Assembly: GCA_016789785.1 (NCBI GenBank)
Contig: JAEUQE010000078.1
Location: 1-33,539 of the forward strand
Origin: Bryobacterales bacterium
GTDB taxonomy: Bacteria; Acidobacteriota; Terriglobia; Bryobacterales; Bryobacteraceae
DNA length: 33,539 nucleotides
Direction of reading: 5' to 3'
Shown: in pieces, positions 8,358 through 17,073 of the stretch
Layout of the letters: each line of letters opens with the position of its first letter
Numbering within the stretch: position 1 is the stretch's first letter
The notes under the pieces: generated by a model
Seen by the model: the letters and a program-made list of their open reading frames with translations, nothing else
The model's database searches: none
Told to the model about the DNA's origin: nothing
Translations under genes and position numbers: made by a program

Positions 8358-8549
8358 GAAGCCAGTTTCGCGGAGCGCGCTTCCGGGGAGCTTGCGGCTC
8401 AATGGCAGGCACCTTCCGGTGACCTTCCAGGCACTGGAGGTTGTTGAAAAGAGGAGAGAATTAGAGCGATCGAAAAATGTAGATTTTTTGCCGTGCCTGC
8501 TTCGTCACCGGACTGGAAGGCGGCTTTGCGATGGGCGCACCTTGGCAAG

Positions 8550-8576
8550 AAAAAAGGCGGGGATGACTCCCCGCCT
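8550..8576 (-). terminator. Rho-independent terminator of the TonB-receptor gene
   Basis: An 8-bp perfect stem GGCGGGGA (8556-8563) and TCCCCGCC (8568-8575) encloses a 4-nt loop. Read on the minus strand it is followed by six Ts (8555-8550). It lies 56 bp past the stop of the minus-strand receptor gene, in the right orientation, and would insulate it from the sigma-factor operon. Confidence 0.9.
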
Positions 8577-8631
8577 CGTATCGTCAGGTGATTGTTGCCC
8601 TACCGCTTCACGAGGGCGGTAGGGAGAGCGC

Positions 8632-11600
8632 CTAGAACTCGACGCGCAGGTTGAACTGGATCACGCGCGGCAGACCTCGCTGGCTGGTGACGCGTCCGAA
8701 GTTGCCGTTGGTCGGATCGGTATTCGGACCCGAGAAGTTCGTGTGGTTGGTTGCGTTCAGCAGGTCCACCGAGAACTTCGCCAGGATGCCGCGCTCCATC
8801 ATGATAGGGAACACACGCTCGATCTTGACGTCCCAGTTGCGAATGCCATCGGCGCGCAACGAGTTCAACCGGACCGGGAATGTGCGGACATGATAGCTGC
8901 CCGGCTGCTCGGAGGCGCGGCCTTCAAAGAGGTTCTGAGGCAGCGCACCCGTGCCGCGGAAAGCGAGGTTGCCGTCAAACCACTGCCGGATGTCGCTGGA
9001 TCGCAGCTCGTTGCTCTTGAAGAGAGACTCGAGGATGGCCGGATCACCGTTGAAGAAGCGGTTGCCCCAATCAGTGGCCGGTCCGCTCTGGCGCTGATAG
9101 ATCCAGCTCATGTTCCAGTTGCCGATCACGTGTGACATCACACCGCTCTTAACAAAGTTGCGCCCCTTACCGAACGGAGTCTCCCACACCAGGGTCCAGG
9201 CCATGCGATGCGGGAGCACCAGGTTGTTCACGCGTTCGGTGGGAAGTGCGTCGAACTCCTGGAGATAGAAGTCCGCCGTGTCACTGGTGGCGCGCGTGTA
9301 CATGAACGAGCTCTGGACGCCCTTGGTGAAGCGGCGTTCCACCAATACCTGCAGGTCGTGATAGCGGTTGTAGCCGAGCGAGTCCTTGAAGTCGACGCCG
9401 GGGCGCAGGCCGTTTACGTTGTTCATGTGGGAGAACGGCCGCAGCAGCCGGTTGCGGGAAATGACCGTGGAAGTGAACATGCCCTGACCGGCCAGATAGC
9501 TATACAGTGTCGGATCAGAGGACTGCAATGCACCGAGATTCCGGATATTGAACGGGTTGTTCACGTTGGCATTGAGGAAGTTGTCGTTGGCCTGATCGCG
9601 GCGGTTGCCCTTGGTGAAGTACTGTTCCGGGAGGAAGTCGATGCGCTGGTTCACGGGGATCGTCGCATACGCACCGTTGTAGGAGACATCGAGCAGTGTA
9701 TTGGGCATGATCTCCCGCTGCACGCCGATTCTCCAGCGATGCTGTAACGCGGGCCGGAAGTTCCAGGGGAGCGAAGTGAAGCCGCGGCCGACGCGCGGCA
9801 TAGAGGCCAGGCGGTTCTGCAGTGGCTCATCGAAACGGGTGTTGTTCGCTGTGGGGCGAACCGGGAACGGATCGTGAATCACAGTGCGGCCCTGTGCGAT
9901 GGAACCCGCACCGCCGACGCCGCAACAGAACGTGAGGCCGGCGTCGTTGGAGACCGGCGTACCCGTGCTCTGGTTGTAGCCGAAGGTGTCGGGGCGCGTG
10001 TTGCTCGAGTTGAGCGTATCCATGTACATGCCCCAACCAGTGCGGATGACGGTCTTGCTGTTGAGCTGATAGGTGGCGCCTACTTTCGGAAGAAAGATGT
10101 GCGTTCCCTTGGTGGCCGTGTCGAAGCCATTGGTTCCTAAATACGCCGTGCCGCCGAGCACCCGGAACTGATTCGCAGCCAGTTCGGGAATCGGATTGGC
10201 GGCGTAGGCGGCTTGGACCGCGTCGGTAATGGGCAGCTTCAAGTCGGCGACAAACGGCGCTGCGATGGCGCGATTGAAACGCTCGCGAATGCCACCCTCG
10301 CCCTCATAGCGCAGGCCCAGTGACAAGCGCAGTTTGTTGTTCACGCGGAAGTCGTCCTGGAAGAACAGCGCACGCCGCGGCGTGGAGTAGAACGTGGAAT
10401 CGTTGGTGTCGATTCCGATGCTGTTCGGCATGCCCATCATGAACGAAGCCCAGTCGTGGGCGTGATTCAGCGCAACGTTGTCCACGTTGGTGGAACGGGT
10501 CCAGTTGTTGCGCCATGCGAAAGTGCCGGAGCTGTTTCCGGGTCCAAGGCCGACCCAATGATGCCTCCGCTCCTGCCAGCCGTATTTGAACGTGTGGTTG
10601 CCCTTGATGGTGGTCATCTGCACGCGCAGTTCGTAGGTGGAGCCGATGCTGCCCACAACAGGGTATCCGCCGCCCACGTCTGTGATCGAATCGAAGTCCA
10701 GCGTTGGCAGCACGCGGTTGGCGCCGGCTCGCGCTTCCAGATAATCCGGCAAACCCACGTCCTTTGGGCCAAGCGCGATACGGGTCTGGTTGCGGCTTCC
10801 TTCCTCGAAACGGCTGAGGCCGAAATTCACGTCGAGAATGTTCGACGCGTTGAGGGTGGAGAGCCAGTTGACGTTGCCGCCTTTGTTGATGCGCGTGAGG
10901 CCGTTCGAGTGAAGACCGCGTCTGGTTTCGTAGGTCCAGTCGTACTCATCAGCAAGGCGATCATTCCACTGCCAGCGCATGTTCACACGGTTTTTTTCGT
11001 TCACCACATAGTCATAGCGATTGACGATGGAGTTGAACTTCTCATCCTTCGGCATCGCCGTGGCGAGGTAGTTGATGCGCTGCTCCGGAGTTACCAAGCC
11101 AGGGACGTTATTCGGCGCGGGAAAGAGAGCCGTGTAGAACTGGTACATCGGATTCAACACCGGTACGCCGCGATTGCCAGGGAACGGCGTGCGCACCACT
11201 GTATTGCCATCCGCGCGAGCCGAGCGGGGATCGTAGATCGTGAAGCGGCGCGCGCCGTCGGGGGCGTTTAGCAACTCCGAGAAGTCGCCCTGCCGCATCG
11301 CCATGGTGGGTACCGTGATGTTCACCGAGTCCGTTGTTTCGGCCTTCGATTGCCGGATCCCGTTCCATGTCAGGGTCCAGAACAGCTTGTTCTTTCCGTT
11401 AAAGAGCTTCGGGATGTAGACCGGGCCGGAAGCCATCAGTCCGTAGTTGTTCGAGCGTCCGGTGGCCTGCTTTTGCGTGTCGGGCGAGATGCGTCCGGCT
11501 GCCACGGCGGCATTCCAGTTTTCGCGCGTGAAGTGGCCGGTCGCATTCCAACGCTGTTGCCAATGTTGATTGAACACCGAGCCGGTCAGCTTGTTGGCGC

Positions 11601-12336
11601 CGGAACGGCTGCTCACGTTGATCGCGGCGCCTGACGTGAAGCCCTGGCTGGCGTCGAAGTTCGAGGTTTCGAGCTTGAACTCGGTAATCGAGTCGGCTGG
11701 TGGCGTGAATCCGACGCGGCGGCCTGTGCCCGTTACGGTCATGCCGTCGATGGTGTACTCATTCTGGCCAACGCCGCCCATCGTATTGAAGGCGGAAGTT
11801 CCGCCGTTATCGAACGGACGCCGGTATTCGGGCTGCCCTGTCCACTGCATGCCGGGTGCAAGCGCGGTGAGTGCGAAAGGATTCAGATCCGAGAAGGGCA
11901 GATTGAGCAACTCACGCTGATCCAGCACGCGACCGCCGCTGGCGGTGGACGTTTCGAGCAGCGGCGCATCCGCGGTCACTTCCACGGTTTCGGCGACCTG
12001 GCCGAGTTCGAGGCGCAGATCGAGATCCACGCGGCTGCCCACATTGACTTCGAAGCCGGTACGAAGCAGTTTCTTGAATCCGGTCGCTTCGACGGCGACG
12101 GAGTATCGGGACGGCTCGAGGAAATTCACCTCGTAATAGCCTGTTTCGTTGGTTGTTGCGCGCCGTGTTTCGTTGGTGGCGAGGTTCGTCACCTGAATAC
12201 CGGCTCCGGCAATTACCGCGCCCTGCGGGTCCATGACTTTGCCCGCAATACTGCCACGCGACTCTTGCGCGAGGGCGGCGCTCACTAGACACACGAATGA
12301 CAAAACTGTGCGAATGAAATGGTGAGACATTCCCAT
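8632..12336 (-). CDS. TonB-dependent receptor with N-terminal carboxypeptidase-regulatory-like domain
   Basis: 1234 residues. Signal peptide about 1-24 (SFVCLVSAALAQ). Residues about 27-105 form a carboxypeptidase-regulatory/CNA-B-like domain (GSIAGKVMDPQGAVIAGAGI, ETGYYEVNFLEPSRYSVAVE). A plug domain follows (about 110-260, VEVTADAPLLET, NEYTIDGMTVTG) and then a 22-strand-type outer-membrane barrel ending in a terminal aromatic residue (QFNLRVEF). This Oar-like architecture is greatly expanded in Acidobacteriota and takes up large substrates, often oligosaccharides, using TonB energy; the ligand here is unknown. No SusD-like partner is adjacent. A TTGACA promoter and an intrinsic terminator flank it, so it is probably a single-gene unit. 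Two start ATGs (12336, 12330) are possible, both behind GGGA-rich sequence. Confidence 0.92.
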   Translation of the reverse strand: MGMSHHFIRTVLSFVCLVSAALAQESRGSIAGKVMDPQGAVIAGAGIQVTNLATNETRRATTNETGYYEVNFLEPSRYSVAVEATGFKKLLRTGFEVNVGSRVDLDLRLELGQVAETVEVTADAPLLETSTASGGRVLDQRELLNLPFSDLNPFALTALAPGMQWTGQPEYRRPFDNGGTSAFNTMGGVGQNEYTIDGMTVTGTGRRVGFTPPADSITEFKLETSNFDASQGFTSGAAINVSSRSGANKLTGSVFNQHWQQRWNATGHFTRENWNAAVAAGRISPDTQKQATGRSNNYGLMASGPVYIPKLFNGKNKLFWTLTWNGIRQSKAETTDSVNITVPTMAMRQGDFSELLNAPDGARRFTIYDPRSARADGNTVVRTPFPGNRGVPVLNPMYQFYTALFPAPNNVPGLVTPEQRINYLATAMPKDEKFNSIVNRYDYVVNEKNRVNMRWQWNDRLADEYDWTYETRRGLHSNGLTRINKGGNVNWLSTLNASNILDVNFGLSRFEEGSRNQTRIALGPKDVGLPDYLEARAGANRVLPTLDFDSITDVGGGYPVVGSIGSTYELRVQMTTIKGNHTFKYGWQERRHHWVGLGPGNSSGTFAWRNNWTRSTNVDNVALNHAHDWASFMMGMPNSIGIDTNDSTFYSTPRRALFFQDDFRVNNKLRLSLGLRYEGEGGIRERFNRAIAAPFVADLKLPITDAVQAAYAANPIPELAANQFRVLGGTAYLGTNGFDTATKGTHIFLPKVGATYQLNSKTVIRTGWGMYMDTLNSSNTRPDTFGYNQSTGTPVSNDAGLTFCCGVGGAGSIAQGRTVIHDPFPVRPTANNTRFDEPLQNRLASMPRVGRGFTSLPWNFRPALQHRWRIGVQREIMPNTLLDVSYNGAYATIPVNQRIDFLPEQYFTKGNRRDQANDNFLNANVNNPFNIRNLGALQSSDPTLYSYLAGQGMFTSTVISRNRLLRPFSHMNNVNGLRPGVDFKDSLGYNRYHDLQVLVERRFTKGVQSSFMYTRATSDTADFYLQEFDALPTERVNNLVLPHRMAWTLVWETPFGKGRNFVKSGVMSHVIGNWNMSWIYQRQSGPATDWGNRFFNGDPAILESLFKSNELRSSDIRQWFDGNLAFRGTGALPQNLFEGRASEQPGSYHVRTFPVRLNSLRADGIRNWDVKIERVFPIMMERGILAKFSVDLLNATNHTNFSGPNTDPTNGNFGRVTSQRGLPRVIQFNLRVEF

Positions 12337-12372
12337 TCCCTTTCCCCAACCTGAATTGAAGCTGCTTGGATC

Positions 12373-12401
12373 ATCAGATCGAACTTCGCACCGAGTGTCA
12401 A
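12373..12401 (-). promoter_or_regulatory. Sigma-70-type promoter for the TonB-receptor gene
   Basis: On the minus strand a perfect TTGACA (12401-12396) is followed, after 17 nt, by TCTGAT (12378-12373, 4 of 6 to consensus). The predicted transcript starts near 12366 and leaves a leader of about 30 nt with a purine-rich AAAGGGA ribosome site before the ATG at 12336. Confidence 0.65.
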
Positions 12402-12480
12402 GTGGGGGGAAGGGGATGCCCGATAAAGAGCAGACGCCTCCAGTGGCGCATTCGTCTCAGTTCTGGTGAAATACAGAACT

Positions 12481-13701
12481 ATGACCTCACGACGCACTTT
12501 TCTCACCGGCGGACTCGCCGCCGTCAGCCTGCAGGCCGCCGGCAAGACCTACACCTGGACGGAAGTCGACCGTCTGCTTGCGCGCGGCGACGTGAAGGGC
12601 AAGCTGAGCAAGGATGATCTGCCGACGCCTGCTCTGATCCTCGATCTCGACGCGTTCGAAGGCAACGTGAAGCACATGCTCGGCTACGTGAAGGGGAAAG
12701 GGCGTGCCATCCGGCCGCATGGCAAAACGCACAAGTGCCCGGAGATCGCGAATTATCTGATCCGGAACGGCGCCTCGGGAGCGTGCTCGGCGAAGTTGAG
12801 CGAGGCGGAAGCGTTCGCGGCTGGCGGTGTGACGGGTCTGCTCATCACGACGGCCGTTGTGGGCACGCACAAGATCGAACGTGCGATCGCGCTGGCGAAG
12901 AAGCGGCCGGAGACCATGTTCTGCGTCGACAATGCGCAGAACGTGAAGGACCTCAACGAGGCTGCGGGTGCCGCGAAGTTGAAGCTCAACGTGGCCATCG
13001 ACCTCTATGTCGGCAACCGCACCGGAATCCTGACCGGGGATCCCGCGATCGGGCTGGCCGAAGTGATTCAGGGCATGCCGCACCTGAAGCTGGCGGGATT
13101 GCAGGCTTACGCGGGGCAAGCGTCGCATGTGATGGGATTCGATGCGCGGCGCGCGAAGTCGATCGAAGCGATGACGCCGGCGGTGGAGACGCGGCGTGCG
13201 CTTGAGAAGAAAGGCATCGCGTGCCCGCTGCTGACGGGCGGATCCACCGGCACCTACAACATCGATACCGACATCGACGGCATCACCGAGATGCAGCCTG
13301 GCAGCTTCATGTTCATGGACATCGACTACAACCGGATCGGCGGCAAGAGCAGCGGCGAGGTGTACACCGATTTCAAGAACGCGTTGTTCGTGCGCACCAC
13401 CGTGGTGAGCAAGCCGAAGGACGATACCGCGATCGTGGATGGAGGATTGAAAGCGTTCTCCACCGACAAGCCATATCCGCCGCAGTGGAACGGCGGAGCG
13501 GATCTGGTGTACGCCTTCGCGGGCGACGAGCATGGGCGCATTTCGATGAAGGGCGGTAAGCAGGTGAACGTCGGCGATCGTCTGGAGTTCATCATTCCGC
13601 ATTGCGATCCGTCGGTGAATTTGTACGATCAGCTCTTCGCGGTGCGCGGCGATCAGGTGGAAGCCGTGTGGAAGATCGCGGGCCGCGGACGAAGCCAGTA
13701 G
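12481..13701 (+). CDS. Tat-exported D-threonine aldolase / DSD1-like PLP enzyme
   Basis: 406 residues. The N-terminus SRRTFLTGGLAAVSLQAAG is a Tat signal. An alanine-racemase-type TIM barrel follows with the PLP lysine K82 in RPHGKTHK, and a C-terminal beta domain carries IIPHCDPSVNLYD. In this fold-type III family H374 and D376 match the divalent-metal pair of bacterial D-threonine aldolase (His-x-Asp), whereas D-serine dehydratase uses His-x-Cys; here the Cys is the middle residue. D-threonine aldolase (to glycine and acetaldehyde), or cleavage of another beta-hydroxy-D-amino acid, is therefore favoured. ATG 12481 is chosen over 12466 because it places the twin arginines correctly. It is divergent from the TonB receptor (144 bp apart). 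Export of a PLP enzyme is noteworthy. Confidence 0.82.
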   Translation: MTSRRTFLTGGLAAVSLQAAGKTYTWTEVDRLLARGDVKGKLSKDDLPTPALILDLDAFEGNVKHMLGYVKGKGRAIRPHGKTHKCPEIANYLIRNGASGACSAKLSEAEAFAAGGVTGLLITTAVVGTHKIERAIALAKKRPETMFCVDNAQNVKDLNEAAGAAKLKLNVAIDLYVGNRTGILTGDPAIGLAEVIQGMPHLKLAGLQAYAGQASHVMGFDARRAKSIEAMTPAVETRRALEKKGIACPLLTGGSTGTYNIDTDIDGITEMQPGSFMFMDIDYNRIGGKSSGEVYTDFKNALFVRTTVVSKPKDDTAIVDGGLKAFSTDKPYPPQWNGGADLVYAFAGDEHGRISMKGGKQVNVGDRLEFIIPHCDPSVNLYDQLFAVRGDQVEAVWKIAGRGRSQ

Positions 13702-13753
13702 GGGCTTGCAATCGCAATTACGACTGACGTTCGACGGTGAGTTTGTGAGGGCC

Positions 13754-16336
13754 TCACTCGGTCCGCATGGCTGTAAGCGGGTCCTGTGCGGCTGCCCGTA
13801 CCGCGGGCCGCACCGCTCCGAGCATCGCTGCTGTGAAACAGAGCATGACCGCGGCAACCCACGACGTCGCGTCCCACAGGCTCACGCCGAACAGCAGCGC
13901 TTCCAATCCGCGCACCGGCACAATTGCGAGCACCACGCCGGTCACGGCGCCCATCGTTGTTAACACAAGGCTGTGTCGAAACACCAGGCCAAATACATCG
14001 TGGCGTTGCGCGCCGAGCGCCATTCGAATTCCGAACTCCTGCGTCCGTTGGGAAACCGAATACGACATCAGACCATACAGCCCCAGCCCCGACAACAGGA
14101 GTGTCATCATCGCGAACCCCGCCAGTAGCTGCACTTGCAGCCTTCTTGCGGCGGTGTCACTGCGCACGACTTCGTCGAGGTACTGCACATTCGTAACGGG
14201 TTGATCCGCGTCCGCGCGGCGGATGATCTCGCGAATCGCGGGAGTGAGCGATGCCGCATCCCCGCCGGCGGCTACCACCAGATCCTTCGGTGCATACCAA
14301 GTCAATACGCCGTCGGGAGCCTGGCGATAGGGAAGATAGACTTGCGGCTCGCTCTGTTGTTCCAGGCCACGCACCTTGATGTCGGGGACGACACCAGCCA
14401 CCGTGCGCTCCGCGAATGCCACTTGGAACTTGCGGCCGAGTGGATCTTCGTTCGGCCAATGGCGGCGTGCGAACGACTCGCTTACCACGGCAACCAGAGA
14501 TGTATCCATGGTGTCGCTTTCGGAAACATCGCGGCCCAGCCGGACCTTGATCTGCAGAGTATCGAAGAAGCCCGGCGTGATGAATCGCAGGCTGGCGCTA
14601 CGACCCTCGGCACGGTTGCCCGCGTCGCCCCTCACCGCCACCGGCCAGATGCCGCCGCGCATCAGAATCGGCAGAAAGCTGATATATCCCGCATGCTTCA
14701 CGCCAGGCAGGGCGCGGATGTCACGCAGCACTCGGTCATAGTAAGCCGAGCGCTGTGCCGTGCGCTCGTACTTCGGCATCGGCAACGGCGTGCGCATGGT
14801 CAACACGCCATCGGTGCGGAAACCAGGGTTGATCGACTGGATGTTCCACATCGAACGAACCAGCAGTCCGCCGCTGACCAACAGGACCACCGATAGCGCC
14901 ACTTCCGCCGTGACCAACACGGAGCGGGCCCGCTGGCGTGTTCCTCCGGCGCCCTGTCTGCCGCCTTCACGCAACCCATCAAGCGAAGCGCGGCGGCACA
15001 CCCGCACGGCCGGCACGACTCCGAAGATCCATCCCGCGACAATCGACAGAGCCATGCTCGCCATCGCCATACGCCAATCGAGCCCCGGGAGTTCCACTGG
15101 TAGCGACAGAGGTACCAGGCGCCCAAGGAAGGGAAGAATCGCCCATCCGAGCAGCAGGCCCAACGCGCCGCCCGTTGCAGAGAGCATCAGGCTCTCGGTG
15201 GCGAGCTGACGGACCAGCCTGTCTGCCGAAGCGCCCAACGCCGTTCGAATCGCCAACTCGCGCCGGCGTGCAAGCGCACGCGCAAGAAACAGGCTTGCAA
15301 GATTGAGAGAGGCGACTAGAAAAAAGCAGAACGTGGCCGCACCGAGCGCGCCGATCATGGTGCGCGATTTCGCTCCGATCTGATCCGCCAGCCCGATCAC
15401 TGTGGCGCCAGTCTTCTCGTTGTCCTTCGGATAGGCGCGCTCCAGATTCGCGGTAATCGCCGACATCTCGCTACGCGCCTGATCGATGCTGACACCCGGC
15501 TTCAATCGCGCAACCGCATCGAGATAGTTGTTGCCGCGATCCGCGAAATCGCTCGTGTCGAAACGCATCGCGGTCCAGTAGCGAGCAGAGCGGCTCGGAA
15601 ATCGCACCCACGCCGGCATCACGCCAATCACGATGTGCGGCTGATTGTCGAGCGAAACCGTGCGGCCAAGGATGGTGGGATCCTGCCCGAACTGCTCCTT
15701 CCAGAGACTCTCACTGAGCAGAATGGACCGCGGAGACGTGAGCAGATCATCTTCTGGCGTAAACCCGCGGCCGAGCAGCGGCCTCACGCCGAGCACATCG
15801 AACAATTCCGCCGTGATCGCGGCACCTTCCAAGTGCACCGGCTGTTGCATGCCCGTGAGATTCGCGGCACGGCCACGCCATGCCGCCATCGATTCGAAGG
15901 AAACCGCCGTGGCCTTCCAGTCGCGATAGTTCGGAGGCGAAAGCTCCATTTGACCGTAGCCTGGCTTGCGCTCCCACATGCGGACGAGTTGGCCCGGATC
16001 GCGAAACGGCAATGGCTCCAGAAACACGCGGTGCGCGAGCGTCAACACGGCCGACGAAGCACCAACCGCAATCGCGGTCATGGCGGCAACCGTGAACGCG
16101 AACGATGGTGCGCGCAGCAACGATCGCATGCAGTAGCGCAGATCCTGACGGAGCAGGTCGCAGTGCGCGGACGGAGCATTGACGCAGATGTCGAGAATCG
16201 CGTTCGCCCAAACCGCGAGACGTTCCAGGCCGCGCGCACGGCGAAGCGACTGTTCGAGCACGCCGGTCATTTCGCGGGCGTAGTTGCCGCGAAAGGCCGC
16301 CGGATAGAGATGGAGCAGAATCTGATAGAGGCGCAT
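13754..16336 (-). CDS. ADOP-type FtsX/MacB permease (first copy)
   Basis: 860 residues. An N-terminal cytoplasmic prefix of about 75 residues (LLHLYPAAFRGNYAREMTG) precedes TM1 (about 80-105). A MacB periplasmic-core-like domain follows, then three TM helices of an FtsX domain (about 330-440), a second periplasmic domain and a final FtsX domain ending in the motif AAAQDPLTAMRTE. This duplicated layout without a nucleotide-binding domain defines acidobacterial duplicated orphan permeases. The substrate is unknown; relatives of MacB/FtsX transmit force or export lipids and peptides. A GGGAGAG ribosome site precedes the ATG. It lies 15 bp downstream of a padR gene, so the two form an operon. The prefix is of a different type from the other two copies. 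It converges with the aldolase-like gene, leaving a 52-bp gap. Confidence 0.92.
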   Translation of the reverse strand: MRLYQILLHLYPAAFRGNYAREMTGVLEQSLRRARGLERLAVWANAILDICVNAPSAHCDLLRQDLRYCMRSLLRAPSFAFTVAAMTAIAVGASSAVLTLAHRVFLEPLPFRDPGQLVRMWERKPGYGQMELSPPNYRDWKATAVSFESMAAWRGRAANLTGMQQPVHLEGAAITAELFDVLGVRPLLGRGFTPEDDLLTSPRSILLSESLWKEQFGQDPTILGRTVSLDNQPHIVIGVMPAWVRFPSRSARYWTAMRFDTSDFADRGNNYLDAVARLKPGVSIDQARSEMSAITANLERAYPKDNEKTGATVIGLADQIGAKSRTMIGALGAATFCFFLVASLNLASLFLARALARRRELAIRTALGASADRLVRQLATESLMLSATGGALGLLLGWAILPFLGRLVPLSLPVELPGLDWRMAMASMALSIVAGWIFGVVPAVRVCRRASLDGLREGGRQGAGGTRQRARSVLVTAEVALSVVLLVSGGLLVRSMWNIQSINPGFRTDGVLTMRTPLPMPKYERTAQRSAYYDRVLRDIRALPGVKHAGYISFLPILMRGGIWPVAVRGDAGNRAEGRSASLRFITPGFFDTLQIKVRLGRDVSESDTMDTSLVAVVSESFARRHWPNEDPLGRKFQVAFAERTVAGVVPDIKVRGLEQQSEPQVYLPYRQAPDGVLTWYAPKDLVVAAGGDAASLTPAIREIIRRADADQPVTNVQYLDEVVRSDTAARRLQVQLLAGFAMMTLLLSGLGLYGLMSYSVSQRTQEFGIRMALGAQRHDVFGLVFRHSLVLTTMGAVTGVVLAIVPVRGLEALLFGVSLWDATSWVAAVMLCFTAAMLGAVRPAVRAAAQDPLTAMRTE

Positions 16337-16351
16337 TGCATCTCTCCCTGG

Positions 16352-16741
16352 CTATGCTTTGCCGGGCGCCAGACCGCAGCGCCTCGCCATCTTGACCAGA
16401 CCGTCCAGCCTTACCGTCTCGGCGCGCGCCGCTTGGAGGCCGAGCTTCGTGATGCGGTAGTAGCGGCGGCGTTCGTCATCCTCTTCGGGATCGGGGCGCT
16501 CGTCGAGTTCGGTGATCAAGCCATTGTCGAGGAGACGTTGAATGGTGCGATACAGCGTTCCGGCACTCAGCCGCACCTGGCCGGCCGTGCGGGCGTCGAC
16601 ATCGCGGATGATCGCATAGCCGTGCCGGTCCTCACCGGACAACGACAGCAGGATGTGGAATTCGGCGGCTTGCAACGGCAGAAGGCTCTCAATGGCATCC
16701 TGGCCGGAAGCCGTGGAAGGACGGGCCGGTTTGTCTCGCAT
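16352..16741 (-). CDS. PadR-family transcriptional regulator (first copy)
   Basis: 129 residues. A winged helix-turn-helix with the PadR signatures RHGYAIIRDV (39-48), SAGTLYRTIQRLLDNGLI (59-76) and wing YYRITKLGLQAA (94-105) is followed by a C-terminal dimerisation helix. PadR proteins usually repress themselves and the adjacent operon. A longer open frame extends upstream to 17065 but its composition is unlike PadR. ATG 16741 gives the normal family length and sits 7 nt after a perfect TATAAT, suggesting a leaderless message. The downstream permease gene begins 15 bp after the stop. Confidence 0.9.
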   Translation of the reverse strand: MRDKPARPSTASGQDAIESLLPLQAAEFHILLSLSGEDRHGYAIIRDVDARTAGQVRLSAGTLYRTIQRLLDNGLITELDERPDPEEDDERRRYYRITKLGLQAARAETVRLDGLVKMARRCGLAPGKA

Positions 16742-16748
16742 CACTCTA

Positions 16749-16776
16749 ATTATAACCACAATGAATATATTTGCAA
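16749..16776 (-). promoter_or_regulatory. padR promoter, TTGCAA-16-TATAAT, with AATATATT dyad
   Basis: On the minus strand TTGCAA (16776-16771) is followed after 16 nt by TATAAT (16754-16749, perfect consensus). Only 7 nt separate TATAAT from the padR ATG, so transcription should start at or beside the start codon. The 8-bp palindrome AATATATT (16764-16771) lies in the spacer and is a reasonable PadR autorepression site; the binding is inferred. Confidence 0.6.
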
Positions 16777-16848
16777 GGGGTAGAAACGGAGTGGATGCAA
16801 TCGGCGTGGGTGGTATTGCACGGATGGCGCGCGCTCCGTCCGGACGCG

Positions 16849-17007
16849 CGGCGCGAAGCGCTGCCGGCCGCCGCGCCTCAGCAGGATCGAAGTCGTGCGA
16901 TCCGCGGCTTGGAAGGAGCCGGCCCCCACTATCGTGCCGTCGCTGTTCAGATCCGCGGACAGTAGGGCCGCCGGATAGTTCTCGATGCCAGTGAACGTGC
17001 GACCGCC
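16849..17007 (-). pseudogene. Decayed FG-GAP/VCBS-like repeat fragment between operons
   Basis: The 332 bp between the DUF3857 gene stop and the padR start has no complete gene. One minus-strand frame reads as a single FG-GAP-like repeat: RTFTGIENYPAALL, then SADLNSDGTIVGAGSFQ (calcium loop DLNSDG at 16953-16936), then RTTSILLRRGGRQRF. In FG-GAP/VCBS proteins the pattern is A-DLNGDG-PD-VV...VLLG-GDGTF. There is no start codon, and the frame degenerates into Arg-rich sequence before padR. It is in the same frame as the DUF3857 gene stop codon (TAG at 17076-17074). I read it as the relic of a larger secreted repeat protein; a chance resemblance cannot be excluded. Confidence 0.4.
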
Positions 17008-17073
17008 ATGGCCAGCTAAGCCGCCGCAGCGCAGGTGAACGATGGCGCGGAACGGCAGGACCCACCGCGCCGG

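Noticed and set aside
8411..8428. Direct repeat ACCTTCC-N4-ACCTTCC with an 11-bp period upstream of the sigma-factor operon
   Set aside because: The period fits one DNA helical turn and an activator site is possible, but seven bases repeated twice is easily due to chance and no promoter could be placed beside it.
13746..13758. GTGAG-GGC-CTCAC inverted repeat at the convergent end of the first ADOP and aldolase-like genes
   Set aside because: The 5-bp stem is short, it partly overlaps the permease stop codon and no T-run follows on either strand, so it was not called a terminator.
16742..17065. N-terminal extension of the first PadR protein
   Set aside because: The extra 108 residues are Arg/Pro-rich and unlike PadR; the promoter TATAAT lies inside this stretch and the internal ATG gives normal family length.
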